Shown one piece after another: positions 8,889-17,599 of a stretch of DNA of 64,000 nt; the stretch's first letter is position 1; every line of letters starts with the position of its first letter. The notes beneath the pieces were generated by a model, which was not told the DNA's origin, ran no database searches, and was given only the letters and a program-made list of their open reading frames with translations. This stretch comes from CAVQNQ01 sp963714205 (GTDB lineage Bacteria; Acidobacteriota; Terriglobia; Bryobacterales; Bryobacteraceae). The stretch spans positions 248,001 to 312,000 of the forward strand of contig CAVQNQ010000003.1 in assembly GCA_963714205.1 (NCBI GenBank). The letters are read 5' to 3'. The translations under genes were made by a program, and so were the position numbers.

Positions 8889-9332
8889 CTACGCAGCCAG
8901 ATCCCGCACCTGAATGGACAGTCTCTTTCCAAGGGCAGCAAAAGCCGCCTGCAACTGATCGAGCTTCGATTTGTGCCCGATGTCCAACAGCCGGTCGACC
9001 TGGCTGGGCGAGCATCCGAGCCTCCGCGCCAGTTCGACTTTCCGGATGCCTGCGGAGCGCATCGCGTCGTACAGCATGAACTTGGCCTCGCTCAGCGCCG
9101 GGACCGGTACCATGCGCATCCCTCTCTTCAGAGGTCCCGGCTTGGGAAGGTCCCTTGACGTTTCGGTGTAGAACGTCAGCGCCAACTCCAGAGCCTCCTG
9201 CGCCATAGCCATGGCAGCCCCGAGTGTTTCGCCTTCGGTGATTGCTTCCGGCACATCCGGAAACGTGATCACGAAGCCGCCAGATGCCTTGTCCTTAGCG
9301 AATCTCGCCGGATATTCCACAACCTGCCTCAC
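8889..9332 (-). CDS. HicB-type antitoxin with XRE-like helix-turn-helix, no toxin gene alongside
   Basis: 147 residues from a GTG start. The N-terminal half is a HicB-like partial RNase H fold (VEYPARFAKD, GGFVITFPDVPEA, TEGETLGAAMAMAQEALE). The C-terminal half is a helix-turn-helix (IRKVELARRLGCSPSQVDRLLD). HicB proteins neutralise the HicA mRNA interferase and repress their own operon. A HicA gene of ~60 codons would have to lie directly before or after. Only 59 bp separate the stop from iclR and 68 bp separate the GTG from the PAP2 gene, so none fits. The start is the only usable one before out-of-family sequence. Confidence 0.8.
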   Translation of the reverse strand: MRQVVEYPARFAKDKASGGFVITFPDVPEAITEGETLGAAMAMAQEALELALTFYTETSRDLPKPGPLKRGMRMVPVPALSEAKFMLYDAMRSAGIRKVELARRLGCSPSQVDRLLDIGHKSKLDQLQAAFAALGKRLSIQVRDLAA

Positions 9333-9400
9333 TTCAGACCCGGTTGCTTCTTGATTCCCGCGACCGTGCCGAGGCCTGGCGGAGATCTCCCTGCTCGCGC

Positions 9401-9952
9401 TTACACGCCTAATCCCGCGGCTCGCAACATCCACACGCTTCCATAAGCCAGGCCGCAGCCGATGACCGCGCCGGCTACCACGTCGCTCAGGAAGTGCATG
9501 CCCAGAAGGATTCGCGAGGCCGCCACGCTGACCGCGCAGAAGAACAGGCCGGCGGTAAGCCCGGGCAGAAACAGGCTCAGCGAAACGGCCACCGAGAAAG
9601 CCGTGATGGTGTGGCCGGAAGGAAACGAGAACTTGTCCGGCGGCAGCAGTTCCGCCCAGCAGTGCGGCTCGAAGGCGCAGGGCCGGCGCCGGCCAGCGGC
9701 CTTTTTCAGCTTGAGGAACAGGGCGATCCCCATCCCGGCGGCCAGCGTGGCGGCGCTCACCGCCACAAACCTGCGCTCCCCCCCGAAGAGCAGGATGGCG
9801 GCGCCCATGGCGTACCATAGCCAGCCATCGCCGCCGCGCGTGGCCACCAGCATCCAGATCCGGATCCAACGCGGAGCGCGCCAGCGGTTGACGCGCCGCA
9901 TCAGCCGCAGGTCGCGATGAGCGATGTAGTTCAGCGCGCCGCTAAGCTCCAC
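9401..9952 (-). CDS. PAP2-family membrane phosphatase
   Basis: About 183 residues with five or six membrane helices and all three PAP2 motifs: KKAAGRRRP (KX6RP), FPSGH and SRILLGMHFLSD (SRX5H). It likely dephosphorylates a lipid phosphate such as undecaprenyl pyrophosphate or phosphatidate on the periplasmic face. The GTG at 9952 is preferred because a GGGAGG ribosome-binding sequence lies 13 nt upstream; a TTG at 9973 would place that sequence inside the gene. It is divergent from the glycosyltransferase/folD operon, so both promoters share under 100 bp. The exact substrate is not visible. Confidence 0.85.
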   Translation of the reverse strand: MELSGALNYIAHRDLRLMRRVNRWRAPRWIRIWMLVATRGGDGWLWYAMGAAILLFGGERRFVAVSAATLAAGMGIALFLKLKKAAGRRRPCAFEPHCWAELLPPDKFSFPSGHTITAFSVAVSLSLFLPGLTAGLFFCAVSVAASRILLGMHFLSDVVAGAVIGCGLAYGSVWMLRAAGLGV

Positions 9953-10041
9953 GTCTCCGTTGTAACCTCCCAAGGGCTACAGTTCCGTGACAGCTTTGAA
10001 AAAGGTGCGTGAATCGTGCCGCTTCTGGCACAATCGGACTG

Positions 10042-11184
10042 ATGAAACGGCTCGACTTCATCTTTTTTGATGCTGGCGGCGGGCATCGCGCCGCGGCCAC
10101 GGCCTTGCAAAAGGTGATGGAAAGCCAGCAGCGGGCCTTCGAGATCCGCATGGTGAACCTCCAGGAGATCCTGGATTCGCTCGATATCTTCCGCAAGTTC
10201 ACCGGCCTGCGCCTGCAGGACCTTTACAACCTCATGCTCAAGAAAGGATGGACCCTCGGCTCCGCCGAGCTCACCCGCGGGATGCACCTGCTGATCCGCC
10301 TGTTCCACGCCCAGCAGGTGCGCATGCTCGAGCGCTTCTGGCGCGAAAGCCGCCCGGACATGGCCGTCTCGCTGGTGCCCAATTTTAACCGCGCGCTGGG
10401 CGAGAGCCTGCGGCGCGCGCTGCCGGGCACGCCCCTGGTAACCATCCTGACCGATATCGCCGATTACCCGCCGCACTTCTGGATGGAGCGCCAGCCGCAG
10501 GATTTCATCTGCGGTTCCGATAAGGCCGTCGAGCAGGCGCTGGCTATGGGCCATCCCGCAGACCGCGTGCACCGCGTTTCCGGGATGATCCTCAACCCGC
10601 GCTTCTACGAGGCCGCTCCGCTTACGCCTTATCAGCGCGCGGAGGCTCGCGCGGCTATGGGATTCCGGGCCAGCGAGCCCATCGGGCTGGTCCTGTTTGG
10701 AGGCGAGGGCGCCGCGGTGATGCTGGAGATCGCGCGCCGCCTGCCCGAGCGCCAGCTCATCGCCATCTGCGGCCACAACGCCCGGCTGCGCGCCCGCCTG
10801 GAAGCCCTGGATCGCCCCGCGCCCATGTTCGTCGAAGGTTTCACGCGCGAAATCCCGCGCTACATGCAACTCGCCGACTACTTCATCGGCAAGCCCGGAC
10901 CGGGCAGCTTGAGCGAAGCCATGGCCATGCGCCTGCCGGTGATCGTCGAATCGAACGCCTGGACCCTGCCCCAGGAGCGCTACAACGCCGAGTGGGTTCG
11001 CGAGCACCGCACGGGCATCGTGCTGCCGAATTTCCGGGGTATCGCGCGGGCCGTCGAGGAGCTTCTGGATCCCGTCGCCTATGCGCGTTTCCGCACGGCC
11101 ACGGAACGGCTGCACAACCGCGCGGTGTTCGAAATCCCGGACATTCTGGAGAGCATCCTCGCCGCGGCCCCACGGTATCATTGA
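10042..11184 (+). CDS. MGDG synthase/MurG-like glycosyltransferase (GT28)
   Basis: A 380-residue two-domain GT-B glycosyltransferase. The N-terminus carries FDAGGGHRAAATAL, the glycine-rich acceptor/membrane loop of the monogalactosyl/glucosyl-diacylglycerol synthase and MurG groups. The C-terminal domain carries GKPGPGSLSEA, the nucleotide-sugar binding stretch. It probably adds a sugar to a lipid acceptor at the inner membrane. Similarity is nearer to MGDG synthase/UgtP than to MurG, but the acceptor is undetermined. First gene of a run with folD (13 bp gap), coaE and htrA. The start follows the conserved KRLDFIFFDAGGG beginning. Confidence 0.85.
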   Translation: MKRLDFIFFDAGGGHRAAATALQKVMESQQRAFEIRMVNLQEILDSLDIFRKFTGLRLQDLYNLMLKKGWTLGSAELTRGMHLLIRLFHAQQVRMLERFWRESRPDMAVSLVPNFNRALGESLRRALPGTPLVTILTDIADYPPHFWMERQPQDFICGSDKAVEQALAMGHPADRVHRVSGMILNPRFYEAAPLTPYQRAEARAAMGFRASEPIGLVLFGGEGAAVMLEIARRLPERQLIAICGHNARLRARLEALDRPAPMFVEGFTREIPRYMQLADYFIGKPGPGSLSEAMAMRLPVIVESNAWTLPQERYNAEWVREHRTGIVLPNFRGIARAVEELLDPVAYARFRTATERLHNRAVFEIPDILESILAAAPRYH

Positions 11185-11197
11185 AGTAAATAATCAG

Positions 11198-12118
11198 ATG
11201 GCTCGAATACTGGACGGAAATCGTGTGCGCGATGAGATCAAGGAAGAGCTGCGGCCGCGCGTCGCCGCGCTGGCGAGCCACTCGCGGCCGCCGGGCCTGG
11301 CGGTCGTGCTGGTGGGCCACAATCCGGCCTCTGAAATCTACGTCCGCAACAAGATGAAGGCCTGCCAGGACTTGGGCATCTACTCCGAGACCCTCACCCC
11401 ACCCGATTCGGCCACCACGGAGGAAGTTCTGGATCTGGTGCGGCAGTTGAACGCGCGGCCGGATATCGATGGCCTGTTGGTGCAGCTTCCCCTGCCCGCG
11501 CAGGTGGACGGCAAGCGCGTGCTCCTGGCGCTCGATCCGGATAAAGACGCGGACGGCATCCATCCCTGCAACGTGGGCCGCCTGGTGGCGGGCCTGGCGG
11601 GACCCCGCGCCTGCACGCCAGCGGGAATTATCGAGATGCTCAAGCGCTACCGCATCCCCATCGCCGGCCGGCGCGCCGCGGTGATAGGGCGCAGCGACAT
11701 CGTAGGAAAGCCCATGGCCGTGATGCTGATGCATGAGCACGCCACCGTCACGATCTGCCATTCGAAAACGCCCGATCTCGCCGGCGTGTGCCGCCAGGCC
11801 GATATCCTGGTGGCCGCCATGGGCCGCCCGGCCTTCGTTACCCGAGAGTTCCTCAAGCCCGGCGGCGTAGTCATAGACGTGGGGACCAATCGCCTCGACA
11901 GCCGCTCGGAAGTGGCCCGCATCTTTCGCGATGCGCCCGAAAAACTGGCCGCGTTCGACCGCAAAGGCAGCGTGCTGGTGGGCGATGTGCACCCGCTGGA
12001 CGTGGCCGCCTGCGCGGAGGCCTATACCCCCGTGCCGGGAGGCGTGGGTCCCCTGACCATCGCCATGCTGATGTTCAACACCGTGGCGGCGGCCGAGCGC
12101 CGGGCCGGGCTATGTTGA
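11198..12118 (+). CDS. folD: Bifunctional methylenetetrahydrofolate dehydrogenase/methenyltetrahydrofolate cyclohydrolase
   Basis: A 306-residue FolD oxidising 5,10-methylene-THF to methenyl-THF with NADP and hydrolysing it to 10-formyl-THF. Seen are the catalytic YVRNKMKACQ segment, the signature DGLLVQLPLP, DKDADGIHP, the Rossmann segment VIGRSDIVGKPMA and the C-terminal TPVPGGVGPLT. The ATG lies 13 bp after the glycosyltransferase stop; an upstream open frame is not part of the protein. The stop overlaps coaE by 7 bp. This supplies one-carbon units for purine and formyl-Met synthesis. Confidence 0.97.
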   Translation: MARILDGNRVRDEIKEELRPRVAALASHSRPPGLAVVLVGHNPASEIYVRNKMKACQDLGIYSETLTPPDSATTEEVLDLVRQLNARPDIDGLLVQLPLPAQVDGKRVLLALDPDKDADGIHPCNVGRLVAGLAGPRACTPAGIIEMLKRYRIPIAGRRAAVIGRSDIVGKPMAVMLMHEHATVTICHSKTPDLAGVCRQADILVAAMGRPAFVTREFLKPGGVVIDVGTNRLDSRSEVARIFRDAPEKLAAFDRKGSVLVGDVHPLDVAACAEAYTPVPGGVGPLTIAMLMFNTVAAAERRAGLC

Positions 12119-12717
12119 GAGTGGGGCTCACCGGGGGTCTGGCCTGCGGCAAAACCTTCGTCGGCGAAGCGCTCGCCGGATGGGGCTGCCTGCTGATCCA
12201 GGCCGATGAATTGGGCCACCATGTGCTCGAGTCGGGAGGCGAGGCCTATGACGGCGTGGTAGCCGAGTTTGGCCCGCGGATTCTCGCGCCCGATGGCCGG
12301 ATCGACCGGCAAGCGCTGGCCGAACGCGTTTTCGGCTCGCCGGAGCGTCTGGCGCGCCTCAACGGCCTTGTGCATCCGGCGGTGGTGCGGCGCGAAGAGG
12401 AGTTGATTGCCGGGTATGCCGCCCGCGAGCCTCACGGGATCGCGGTGGTGGAGGCTGCCATCCTCATCGAAACCGGTAGTTATAAGCGGTTCGACCGCAT
12501 CATCCTGGTGACCTGCGCGGAGCAGCAGCAGATCGAGCGGGCCCTGCGGCGAGACGGGGAGAACCTGGCCGACATTCGTGCGCGCCTGAACCGCCAGATG
12601 CCCCTGGAAGGGAAACGGAAGTTCGCCCAATTCGTCATAGACACGTCGGGCCAAAAGGAGGACACTCTGCGCCAGACCCGGGCGGTCTATGAAGCGTTAC
12701 GGAGGATCGAAGCATGA
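12112..12717 (+). CDS. coaE: Dephospho-CoA kinase
   Basis: A 201-residue P-loop kinase catalysing the last step of coenzyme A synthesis (dephospho-CoA + ATP). The N-terminal VGLTGGLACGKT is the Walker A in the CoaE form. DELGHHVLE and GRIDRQALAERVF follow, and the lid contains RLNRQMP. The ATG overlaps the folD stop by 7 bp and the gene's own stop overlaps htrA by 4 bp, so all three are probably translated in coupling. Length is normal. Confidence 0.96.
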   Translation: MLRVGLTGGLACGKTFVGEALAGWGCLLIQADELGHHVLESGGEAYDGVVAEFGPRILAPDGRIDRQALAERVFGSPERLARLNGLVHPAVVRREEELIAGYAAREPHGIAVVEAAILIETGSYKRFDRIILVTCAEQQQIERALRRDGENLADIRARLNRQMPLEGKRKFAQFVIDTSGQKEDTLRQTRAVYEALRRIEA

Positions 12718-13865
12718 GAGTTGCGCGCTCATTTCTGTGGGCTCTCGCCCTGGCGGCGGCGTTCGTGTACGTCACCTCGACGGGCCACTGGAGCGCCGCC
12801 CGCCTATTGGGACCGTTCCGGCCAGCTGCGGGGTCCTGGAGCGAACCGGCTGCCGCGGCGCCCGCTTACACCACCGACGAGCAGAACAACATCGACGTCT
12901 ACCGCACCGCCAGCGAAGCCACCGTGAACATCACCTCGGTGGTCTACCAGCAGGATTTCTTCTTCCAGGTCTATCCCGTGGAAGGCGCCGGCTCGGGCTT
13001 CATCATCAACGCGGACGGCGAGATCCTCACCAATAATCACGTGGTGCGCGGCAGCCGCCAGTTGACGGTCACGCTCCACGATAAGAAAGTTTACAAAGCC
13101 AAGGTACTCGATCTCGATCAGCGCAACGACCTGGCGCTCCTTAAGATCGAAGCCGGGCACAAGCTGCCAACCCTGCCGCTGGGCAATTCCAGCGCGCTGG
13201 TGGTGGGGCAGAAGGTGCTGGCCATCGGCAACCCTTTCGGCTTCGGCGGCACTCTCACCACCGGCATCGTCAGCTCGCTCGATCGCTCCATCCAGACCGA
13301 GGAGAACCGGCGCCTGGAAGGCATGATTCAGACCGATGCCGCCATCAACCCCGGCAATAGCGGCGGGCCGCTGCTCGATTCGCGGGGCACCGTGATCGGG
13401 ATCAACACGGCCATCTACGGGGCGCAGGGGAATATCGGAATCGGCTTCGCCACGCCCATCAACCGCGCCAAGGCCATGCTGGAGGAGATCCAGCAGCGCG
13501 GTCATATCTCGCGGCCGGCGCCTGTCGGCATCCGCACACGCTACGTGAGCGGCGATCTGGCCGAGATGCTGAGCCTGCCGGTCGAAGGCGGACTGCTGAT
13601 CGAGAGCGTGGAACGCGGATCGGCCGCCGAAGCCGCCGGCCTGCAGGGGGCCCGGCAGATGGCGGTGGTGGGCGGCCTCTACCAGATCGGTATAGGTGGA
13701 GACCTCATCATGGCGGTGGACGGCCAGAAAGTGGAGGGCAACGACACCCTGCCGGCCGTCATGAGCCACAAACGCGGCGGCGACACCCTTACGCTGACCA
13801 TTTACCGCGGCGGCCGCACAATGAAGGTGCCGGTGCATCTCGGAGAAGCCCCGCAACAGCTCTGA
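12714..13865 (+). CDS. HtrA/DegP-type serine protease with PDZ domain
   Basis: 383 residues. A hydrophobic N-terminal segment (residues ~5-22) acts as signal anchor. It is followed by a trypsin-like domain with the triad H109 (TNNHVV), D139 (RNDLALLKI) and S216 (PGNSGGPLL), and one PDZ domain (~270-375) with the GGLLIESVERGSAAEAAGL binding loop. It is expected to degrade or chaperone damaged envelope proteins in the periplasm. Having one PDZ it resembles DegS or short HtrA forms rather than DegP, which has two. Its start overlaps the coaE stop (ATGA). Last gene of this operon. Confidence 0.93.
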   Translation: MRVARSFLWALALAAAFVYVTSTGHWSAARLLGPFRPAAGSWSEPAAAAPAYTTDEQNNIDVYRTASEATVNITSVVYQQDFFFQVYPVEGAGSGFIINADGEILTNNHVVRGSRQLTVTLHDKKVYKAKVLDLDQRNDLALLKIEAGHKLPTLPLGNSSALVVGQKVLAIGNPFGFGGTLTTGIVSSLDRSIQTEENRRLEGMIQTDAAINPGNSGGPLLDSRGTVIGINTAIYGAQGNIGIGFATPINRAKAMLEEIQQRGHISRPAPVGIRTRYVSGDLAEMLSLPVEGGLLIESVERGSAAEAAGLQGARQMAVVGGLYQIGIGGDLIMAVDGQKVEGNDTLPAVMSHKRGGDTLTLTIYRGGRTMKVPVHLGEAPQQL

Positions 13866-13902
13866 CTGGACCGCCCGACAGGGACTACACGGTTGCAGAT
13901 CG

Positions 13903-14595
13903 CTACGGTGCGATCAGGCCGGCGCGTATGGCATAGCGCACCATACTGGCAGTCTCATGGACGCCCAGCTTTTCCAGGATGCGGCTGCGGTGCGAGTCGG
14001 CAGTCTTGTAGCTCACCCCCAGGGTAGTGGCGGCCTGTTTGGTCGATCTTCCCTCGGCAATCAGGACCAGCACCTGGCGCTCGCGTTCGGTCAGGGCGAA
14101 CACGATCCGCACAGCTTCCGGATCGGGCGTGAAGGACGGGCGCTTGATTTGAGTGATGTCCAGGCCTGCGAACATGTAGCCGAAGAAAGTGGAGTCCCCA
14201 ATGAAGCACGGGCACCCGATAACCTCCACCCACGCATATTCTCCGGTGCAGCGCAGCACGCGGCCGCTCTGGCGTAACGGCTGGCGCGCGCTGAAGGCCT
14301 TCAGGTAGGCTTCCAGGCACAAGTCTCGGTCATCGGGGTGCAGACCTTCCGTCCACCCGTTGCCGATCTCCTCGGAAAGTTTGCGCCCCCGCATTTCGAG
14401 CCAAGCGCGATTGGCATAGGTACACAGCGCGTCCGGACCGGCCATCCAGACGAAGAACGGAGAGCTTTCAGCCAGCCGGCGGAACCGCTCATCGCCGTCC
14501 TGGAAACCCCGATTCTGATCGGACAACGCCGATTCGGCTGCTGCCAACTTCTTGCGCAGCACTTCCAATTCTGAGACGTACGTCTCGGGCGCCAT
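13903..14595 (-). CDS. PAS-domain LuxR-family transcriptional regulator
   Basis: 230 residues: a short N-terminal coiled coil (~8-30), a PAS sensor domain (~35-150, beginning FRRLAESSPFFVWM and ending in GYMFAGLDITQIK) and a LuxR/FixJ helix-turn-helix (~165-228, LTERERQVLVLIAEGRSTKQAA). There is no receiver domain, so it senses directly through PAS rather than by phosphotransfer. No haem- or flavin-binding residues stand out. It is divergent from the ECF sigma gene with 192 bp between starts, so it may influence that promoter; this is only positional. Confidence 0.88.
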   Translation of the reverse strand: MAPETYVSELEVLRKKLAAAESALSDQNRGFQDGDERFRRLAESSPFFVWMAGPDALCTYANRAWLEMRGRKLSEEIGNGWTEGLHPDDRDLCLEAYLKAFSARQPLRQSGRVLRCTGEYAWVEVIGCPCFIGDSTFFGYMFAGLDITQIKRPSFTPDPEAVRIVFALTERERQVLVLIAEGRSTKQAATTLGVSYKTADSHRSRILEKLGVHETASMVRYAIRAGLIAP

Positions 14596-14741
14596 AGTCT
14601 GTTCCAGGTATACACCTTTTCAATGAGCTTGGAGCAACCGTACTGGAGACACAGTTAGCGTGAACTTCGCCGAACCCACTATTGTGGCGCTCCCGGTGTC
14701 TAATTTGTTATTAGGTAAACGCCTGATTTTCGGGGCGGCGT

Positions 14742-14769
14742 GGAACTTTTTAGGCCCCCGGCCGGAATA
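14742..14769 (+). promoter_or_regulatory. Candidate ECF-type promoter upstream of the sigma gene
   Basis: GGAACTT at 14742-14748 matches the classic ECF -35 box, with an AT-rich AATATAC stretch about 17 bp further on and 18 bp before the start codon. Since ECF genes are often autoregulated, this may be the sigma factor's own promoter. The -10 element is not a strong match. Confidence 0.3.
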
Positions 14770-14787
14770 TACAATTGAAAGAGGCGC

Positions 14788-15402
14788 ATGGCGCTCCACT
14801 CGCAACCGGCGCATGACGATCTCCTGATGCGCCTACAGAACGGCGACGAAGACGCCTTCGGGGCTCTGTATCGTCTCCACCAAGGGCCGATCTTCCGCTT
14901 CGCCTTGCATGTAACTGGTTCGGCGGCGCTGGCCGAAGACATCGTCCAGGAAGTCTTTCTGGCGCTGATTCGAGGGGATTTAGGGTATCGGCCGGAACGC
15001 GGTTCGCTGGGCAGCTACCTGCTGGGGGTGGCCCGCAAACTGGTGTTGCGCTACCTCGATGGCAGCCGCCGGAACGTGGCTTTGGATGGCGATTTGGAGG
15101 AGGTTCCGGCGCCGGAACTGGCGATGAACCGCGATCCGCTGGCGGATCTCACCCTCAGGGAGGGCTTGGAGGCCTTGCGGAGGGCGGTAGCGGCCTTGCC
15201 CCGGCGCTATCGCGAGGTAGTAGCTTTGTGCGACCTGGAAGAAATAGACTACGCGGAAGTTGCCTTGATACTGGGATGTCCGATTGGGACCGTACGGTCC
15301 CGGCTGCACCGGGCGCGCGCACTGCTGCACGAAAAGCTGAGTCTGGAACGTAGTCCCCGGCCTTCCGTGGGAGCTTTGAAACCATTGAGGAACGCGATAT
15401 GA
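14788..15402 (+). CDS. ECF-type RNA polymerase sigma factor
   Basis: 204 residues. Region 2 lies at ~24-90 (FGALYRLHQGPIFRFALHV, then AEDIVQEVFLAL) and region 4 at ~125-180 (LPRRYREVVALCDLEEIDYAEVA cut by a helix-turn-helix GTVRSRLHRARALL). A GAAAGAGG ribosome-binding sequence precedes the ATG. The stop overlaps the next gene by 4 bp. That gene encodes a zinc-finger anti-sigma protein, so the pair should act as a membrane-linked switch. The secreted protein gene after it is a likely regulon member. Confidence 0.93.
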   Translation: MALHSQPAHDDLLMRLQNGDEDAFGALYRLHQGPIFRFALHVTGSAALAEDIVQEVFLALIRGDLGYRPERGSLGSYLLGVARKLVLRYLDGSRRNVALDGDLEEVPAPELAMNRDPLADLTLREGLEALRRAVAALPRRYREVVALCDLEEIDYAEVALILGCPIGTVRSRLHRARALLHEKLSLERSPRPSVGALKPLRNAI

Positions 15403-16070
15403 ATTGCCAGAGATTCTGGGAAACGATGCCTGAATTGGCCCGGGAAACGCCTGCGGGAGAGGCGCGCGAACACATGGAGCATTGCCCCTCCTGCGGCGTC
15501 TTACTGGAGCGTCACAGGGCATTGGCGGCCGGTCTGGCCCGCATGGCCGCGGAATCGCGTGCCATCGCGCCGCCGCCCCGGCTGGAGGCCAAGCTGCTGG
15601 CAAGTTATCGCGCTCAAGCGGGTGTGCGGGCGCGCTCACACCGCAACTGGTGGGTGCCGCTGACCACGTGGTCCGCGGCGGCCGCCGCTAGTGTGACGCT
15701 GGCCCTGTTTTTGGCGCATGGCAGGCAACCCACCGCGAAAACGGCTCCGTCCCCGGTGTCTCACCGGCGGCCGCCGGCGCGTCTGGAATTGGCGTCCTTG
15801 CCGGTGGCGCCCGATCTGGACCTGATGGAGCCTTCCATGGGGGCCGAAGCGCAGTTCATTCCGCTGCCCGACGCGGAGGAATTCGATGCCGACGACGAGA
15901 TGGATGTGGTCCGCGTGGAAGTGCCGCGGTCCGCAATGGCCGCGTTGGGATATACTGTGAGCGCCGAGCGCGCCTCCGAACGGGTGGAGGCGGATGTCGC
16001 CATCGGACCGGATGGCTTGGCGCGAGCGGTGCGGTTTGTGGATGGATCGACGGATCCACAGGAGTACTAA
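15399..16070 (+). CDS. Membrane anti-sigma factor with zinc-finger domain
   Basis: 223 residues. The N-terminus carries a zf-HC2-type site, HMEHCPSCG preceded by C3, typical of ZAS anti-sigma factors. It is followed by a single membrane span (~88-106, WSAAAAASVTLALFLAHG) and a ~115-residue periplasmic part without recognisable domains, rich in acidic residues near 160-175. It should hold the upstream sigma factor inactive at the membrane until an envelope signal. ATG overlaps the sigma stop (ATGA). The partner and topology are as expected; the signal is unknown. Confidence 0.85.
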   Translation: MNCQRFWETMPELARETPAGEAREHMEHCPSCGVLLERHRALAAGLARMAAESRAIAPPPRLEAKLLASYRAQAGVRARSHRNWWVPLTTWSAAAAASVTLALFLAHGRQPTAKTAPSPVSHRRPPARLELASLPVAPDLDLMEPSMGAEAQFIPLPDAEEFDADDEMDVVRVEVPRSAMAALGYTVSAERASERVEADVAIGPDGLARAVRFVDGSTDPQEY

Positions 16071-16071
16071 A

Positions 16072-16911
16072 GTGCTCATTCGATGGGTGTTGGCGATAGC
16101 TTTCGGGCTGGCTGCGGGCTATGCGCAGGATGGCCCACCGGGGCGGGGCCGGGGACCTTTCGGCCCGCCTCCTGAGTTTGGTGGCGGCGGACGTGGCGCG
16201 CGGTTTCTCGGCGCGGAAGCCGGCAGGCCTGCCCGCGTGATTAAGAACGCGCCGTATTCGGCGGACCTGGTGACCGAGCGCGTCCAGACCTTGAGCGACG
16301 GCAATCACATTCGCCAGACAGCTTCAGCGCGCATGTACCGCGACAGCGAAGGGCGCACGCGGCGCGAGCAGGCCCTGAATTCGCTGGGCGGCCTAGCGGC
16401 CGGCGCCAATCTCCCGACGGTGGTATTTATCAACGACCCGGTGGCGGGATCGAACTACACGCTGAATCCGCAGGAGCGGACCGCCTCCAAGTCCTCGTGG
16501 AGTAGCGCCGGGCGGGGGAGCGGGCGCGGAATGGAGCGCGCGGCGCCGGGCCAGAATTCGTCCGGAGGTCCGCGGCCGCGCCCCGGAGGAGCCCGGATCG
16601 GGGAGGACATTAAGACCGAATCGCTCGGCCGGCAGACCATCGAGGGCGTATCGGCCGATGGCACCCGCACCACGATCACCATCCCGGTCGGGCGCATGGG
16701 TAACGAACAACCCATTCAGATCGTTAACGAAACCTGGTATTCACCGGACTTGCAGACGGTTGTGCTGGCCAAGCGCAGCGACCCGCGTACCGGCGAAACC
16801 GTGACCCGGCTGGCCAACATCAGCCGGAGCGAACCGGCGCGCTCCCTTTTCGAGGTTCCCGCGGATTTCAAAGTCAGCGAGAGTCCCCGCCGGGTGCCCG
16901 CCGGGCAATAG
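16072..16911 (+). CDS. Secreted Gly/Pro-rich hypothetical protein
   Basis: 279 residues from a GTG start, supported by a GGAG sequence 7 nt upstream. An N-terminal signal peptide (IRWVLAIAFGLAAGYAQ) is followed by a Gly/Arg/Pro-rich stretch (~20-50). The body has no named domain; short recognisable segments are TETWYSP-like and SLFEVPADFKV near the end. It directly follows the sigma/anti-sigma pair (1-2 bp gap) and is probably co-expressed with them. A role in the periplasm or outer surface linked to the sigma response is inferred from position only. Confidence 0.7.
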   Translation: MLIRWVLAIAFGLAAGYAQDGPPGRGRGPFGPPPEFGGGGRGARFLGAEAGRPARVIKNAPYSADLVTERVQTLSDGNHIRQTASARMYRDSEGRTRREQALNSLGGLAAGANLPTVVFINDPVAGSNYTLNPQERTASKSSWSSAGRGSGRGMERAAPGQNSSGGPRPRPGGARIGEDIKTESLGRQTIEGVSADGTRTTITIPVGRMGNEQPIQIVNETWYSPDLQTVVLAKRSDPRTGETVTRLANISRSEPARSLFEVPADFKVSESPRRVPAGQ

Positions 16912-17164
16912 ACCTTTAGCTGAGGCCGGCAGATCGGCGGCGCAAGCCATCATTCGACCGCCAGCCGGCGAAGTGCATAATCATCGGCTTTCTTCTCGTT
17001 TATTTGTTCAGCATAGTACGGTCAGTATCGGAGGGTAACATCCATTTTTCTCGTGTGCGAGGGCAAATTCGTGGGTTAAAGGAAGGTCATAATCGGTTAC
17101 ATTAATCTTAGAGCCAATGCCAAGCTTTGTCGGTTCCCGGAAGGTTGCTGGCGGAAATTCCACG

Positions 17165-17569
17165 ATGCTCGAGCTCGCCCGGGTTCTGCTGGTTCATGGA
17201 GAACTCGCCCCGCGTCTCGCTCTGAAGACCATTCTGCAAGCGGGCGGGTACGCCGTCGATGTGGCGGCCACACCAGCCGAAGCTCTCGCCAAATTGGACG
17301 AAGGCGAATATGAATTGGTGCTGACCGATTCGAAATTCGGCTCGCGGCGGGCCGGTCCCAACGTCCTGGCTTATGCGCGCGTGAAACCGTACCGCCCCGC
17401 CACGGCGGTCGTCCGGTCTTATGAGCCGGGCCGGCGCAGCCGTGCAACCGGCAACCATCGGATTTCCATTTACACCGAGAATCTCCCCACGCTTCTGGCG
17501 GATGTGGCGGAATTGATCGGCGTGCGCGCCAGCCGGCGCTACCGTCCTCTTCGAACTGCGGCGGTCTAA
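17165..17569 (+). CDS. Degenerate response-regulator receiver domain protein
   Basis: 134 residues of one CheY-like fold: beta-1 ARVLLVHGE, then the phospho-acceptor-like D55 in LVLTDSKFG. The acidic pair after beta-1 is reduced to HGE, and the usual Thr and Lys of the later strands are not evident, so phosphorylation is doubtful. There is no output domain. The start ATG at 17165 sits right before beta-1; an ATG at 17117 would add 16 residues. It stands alone with a 250 bp upstream region. Function unknown; a stand-alone receiver-like adaptor is likely. Confidence 0.6.
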   Translation: MLELARVLLVHGELAPRLALKTILQAGGYAVDVAATPAEALAKLDEGEYELVLTDSKFGSRRAGPNVLAYARVKPYRPATAVVRSYEPGRRSRATGNHRISIYTENLPTLLADVAELIGVRASRRYRPLRTAAV

Positions 17570-17599
17570 CCAGGCCGCCCGCTCAGATTCCGGCGCGCG

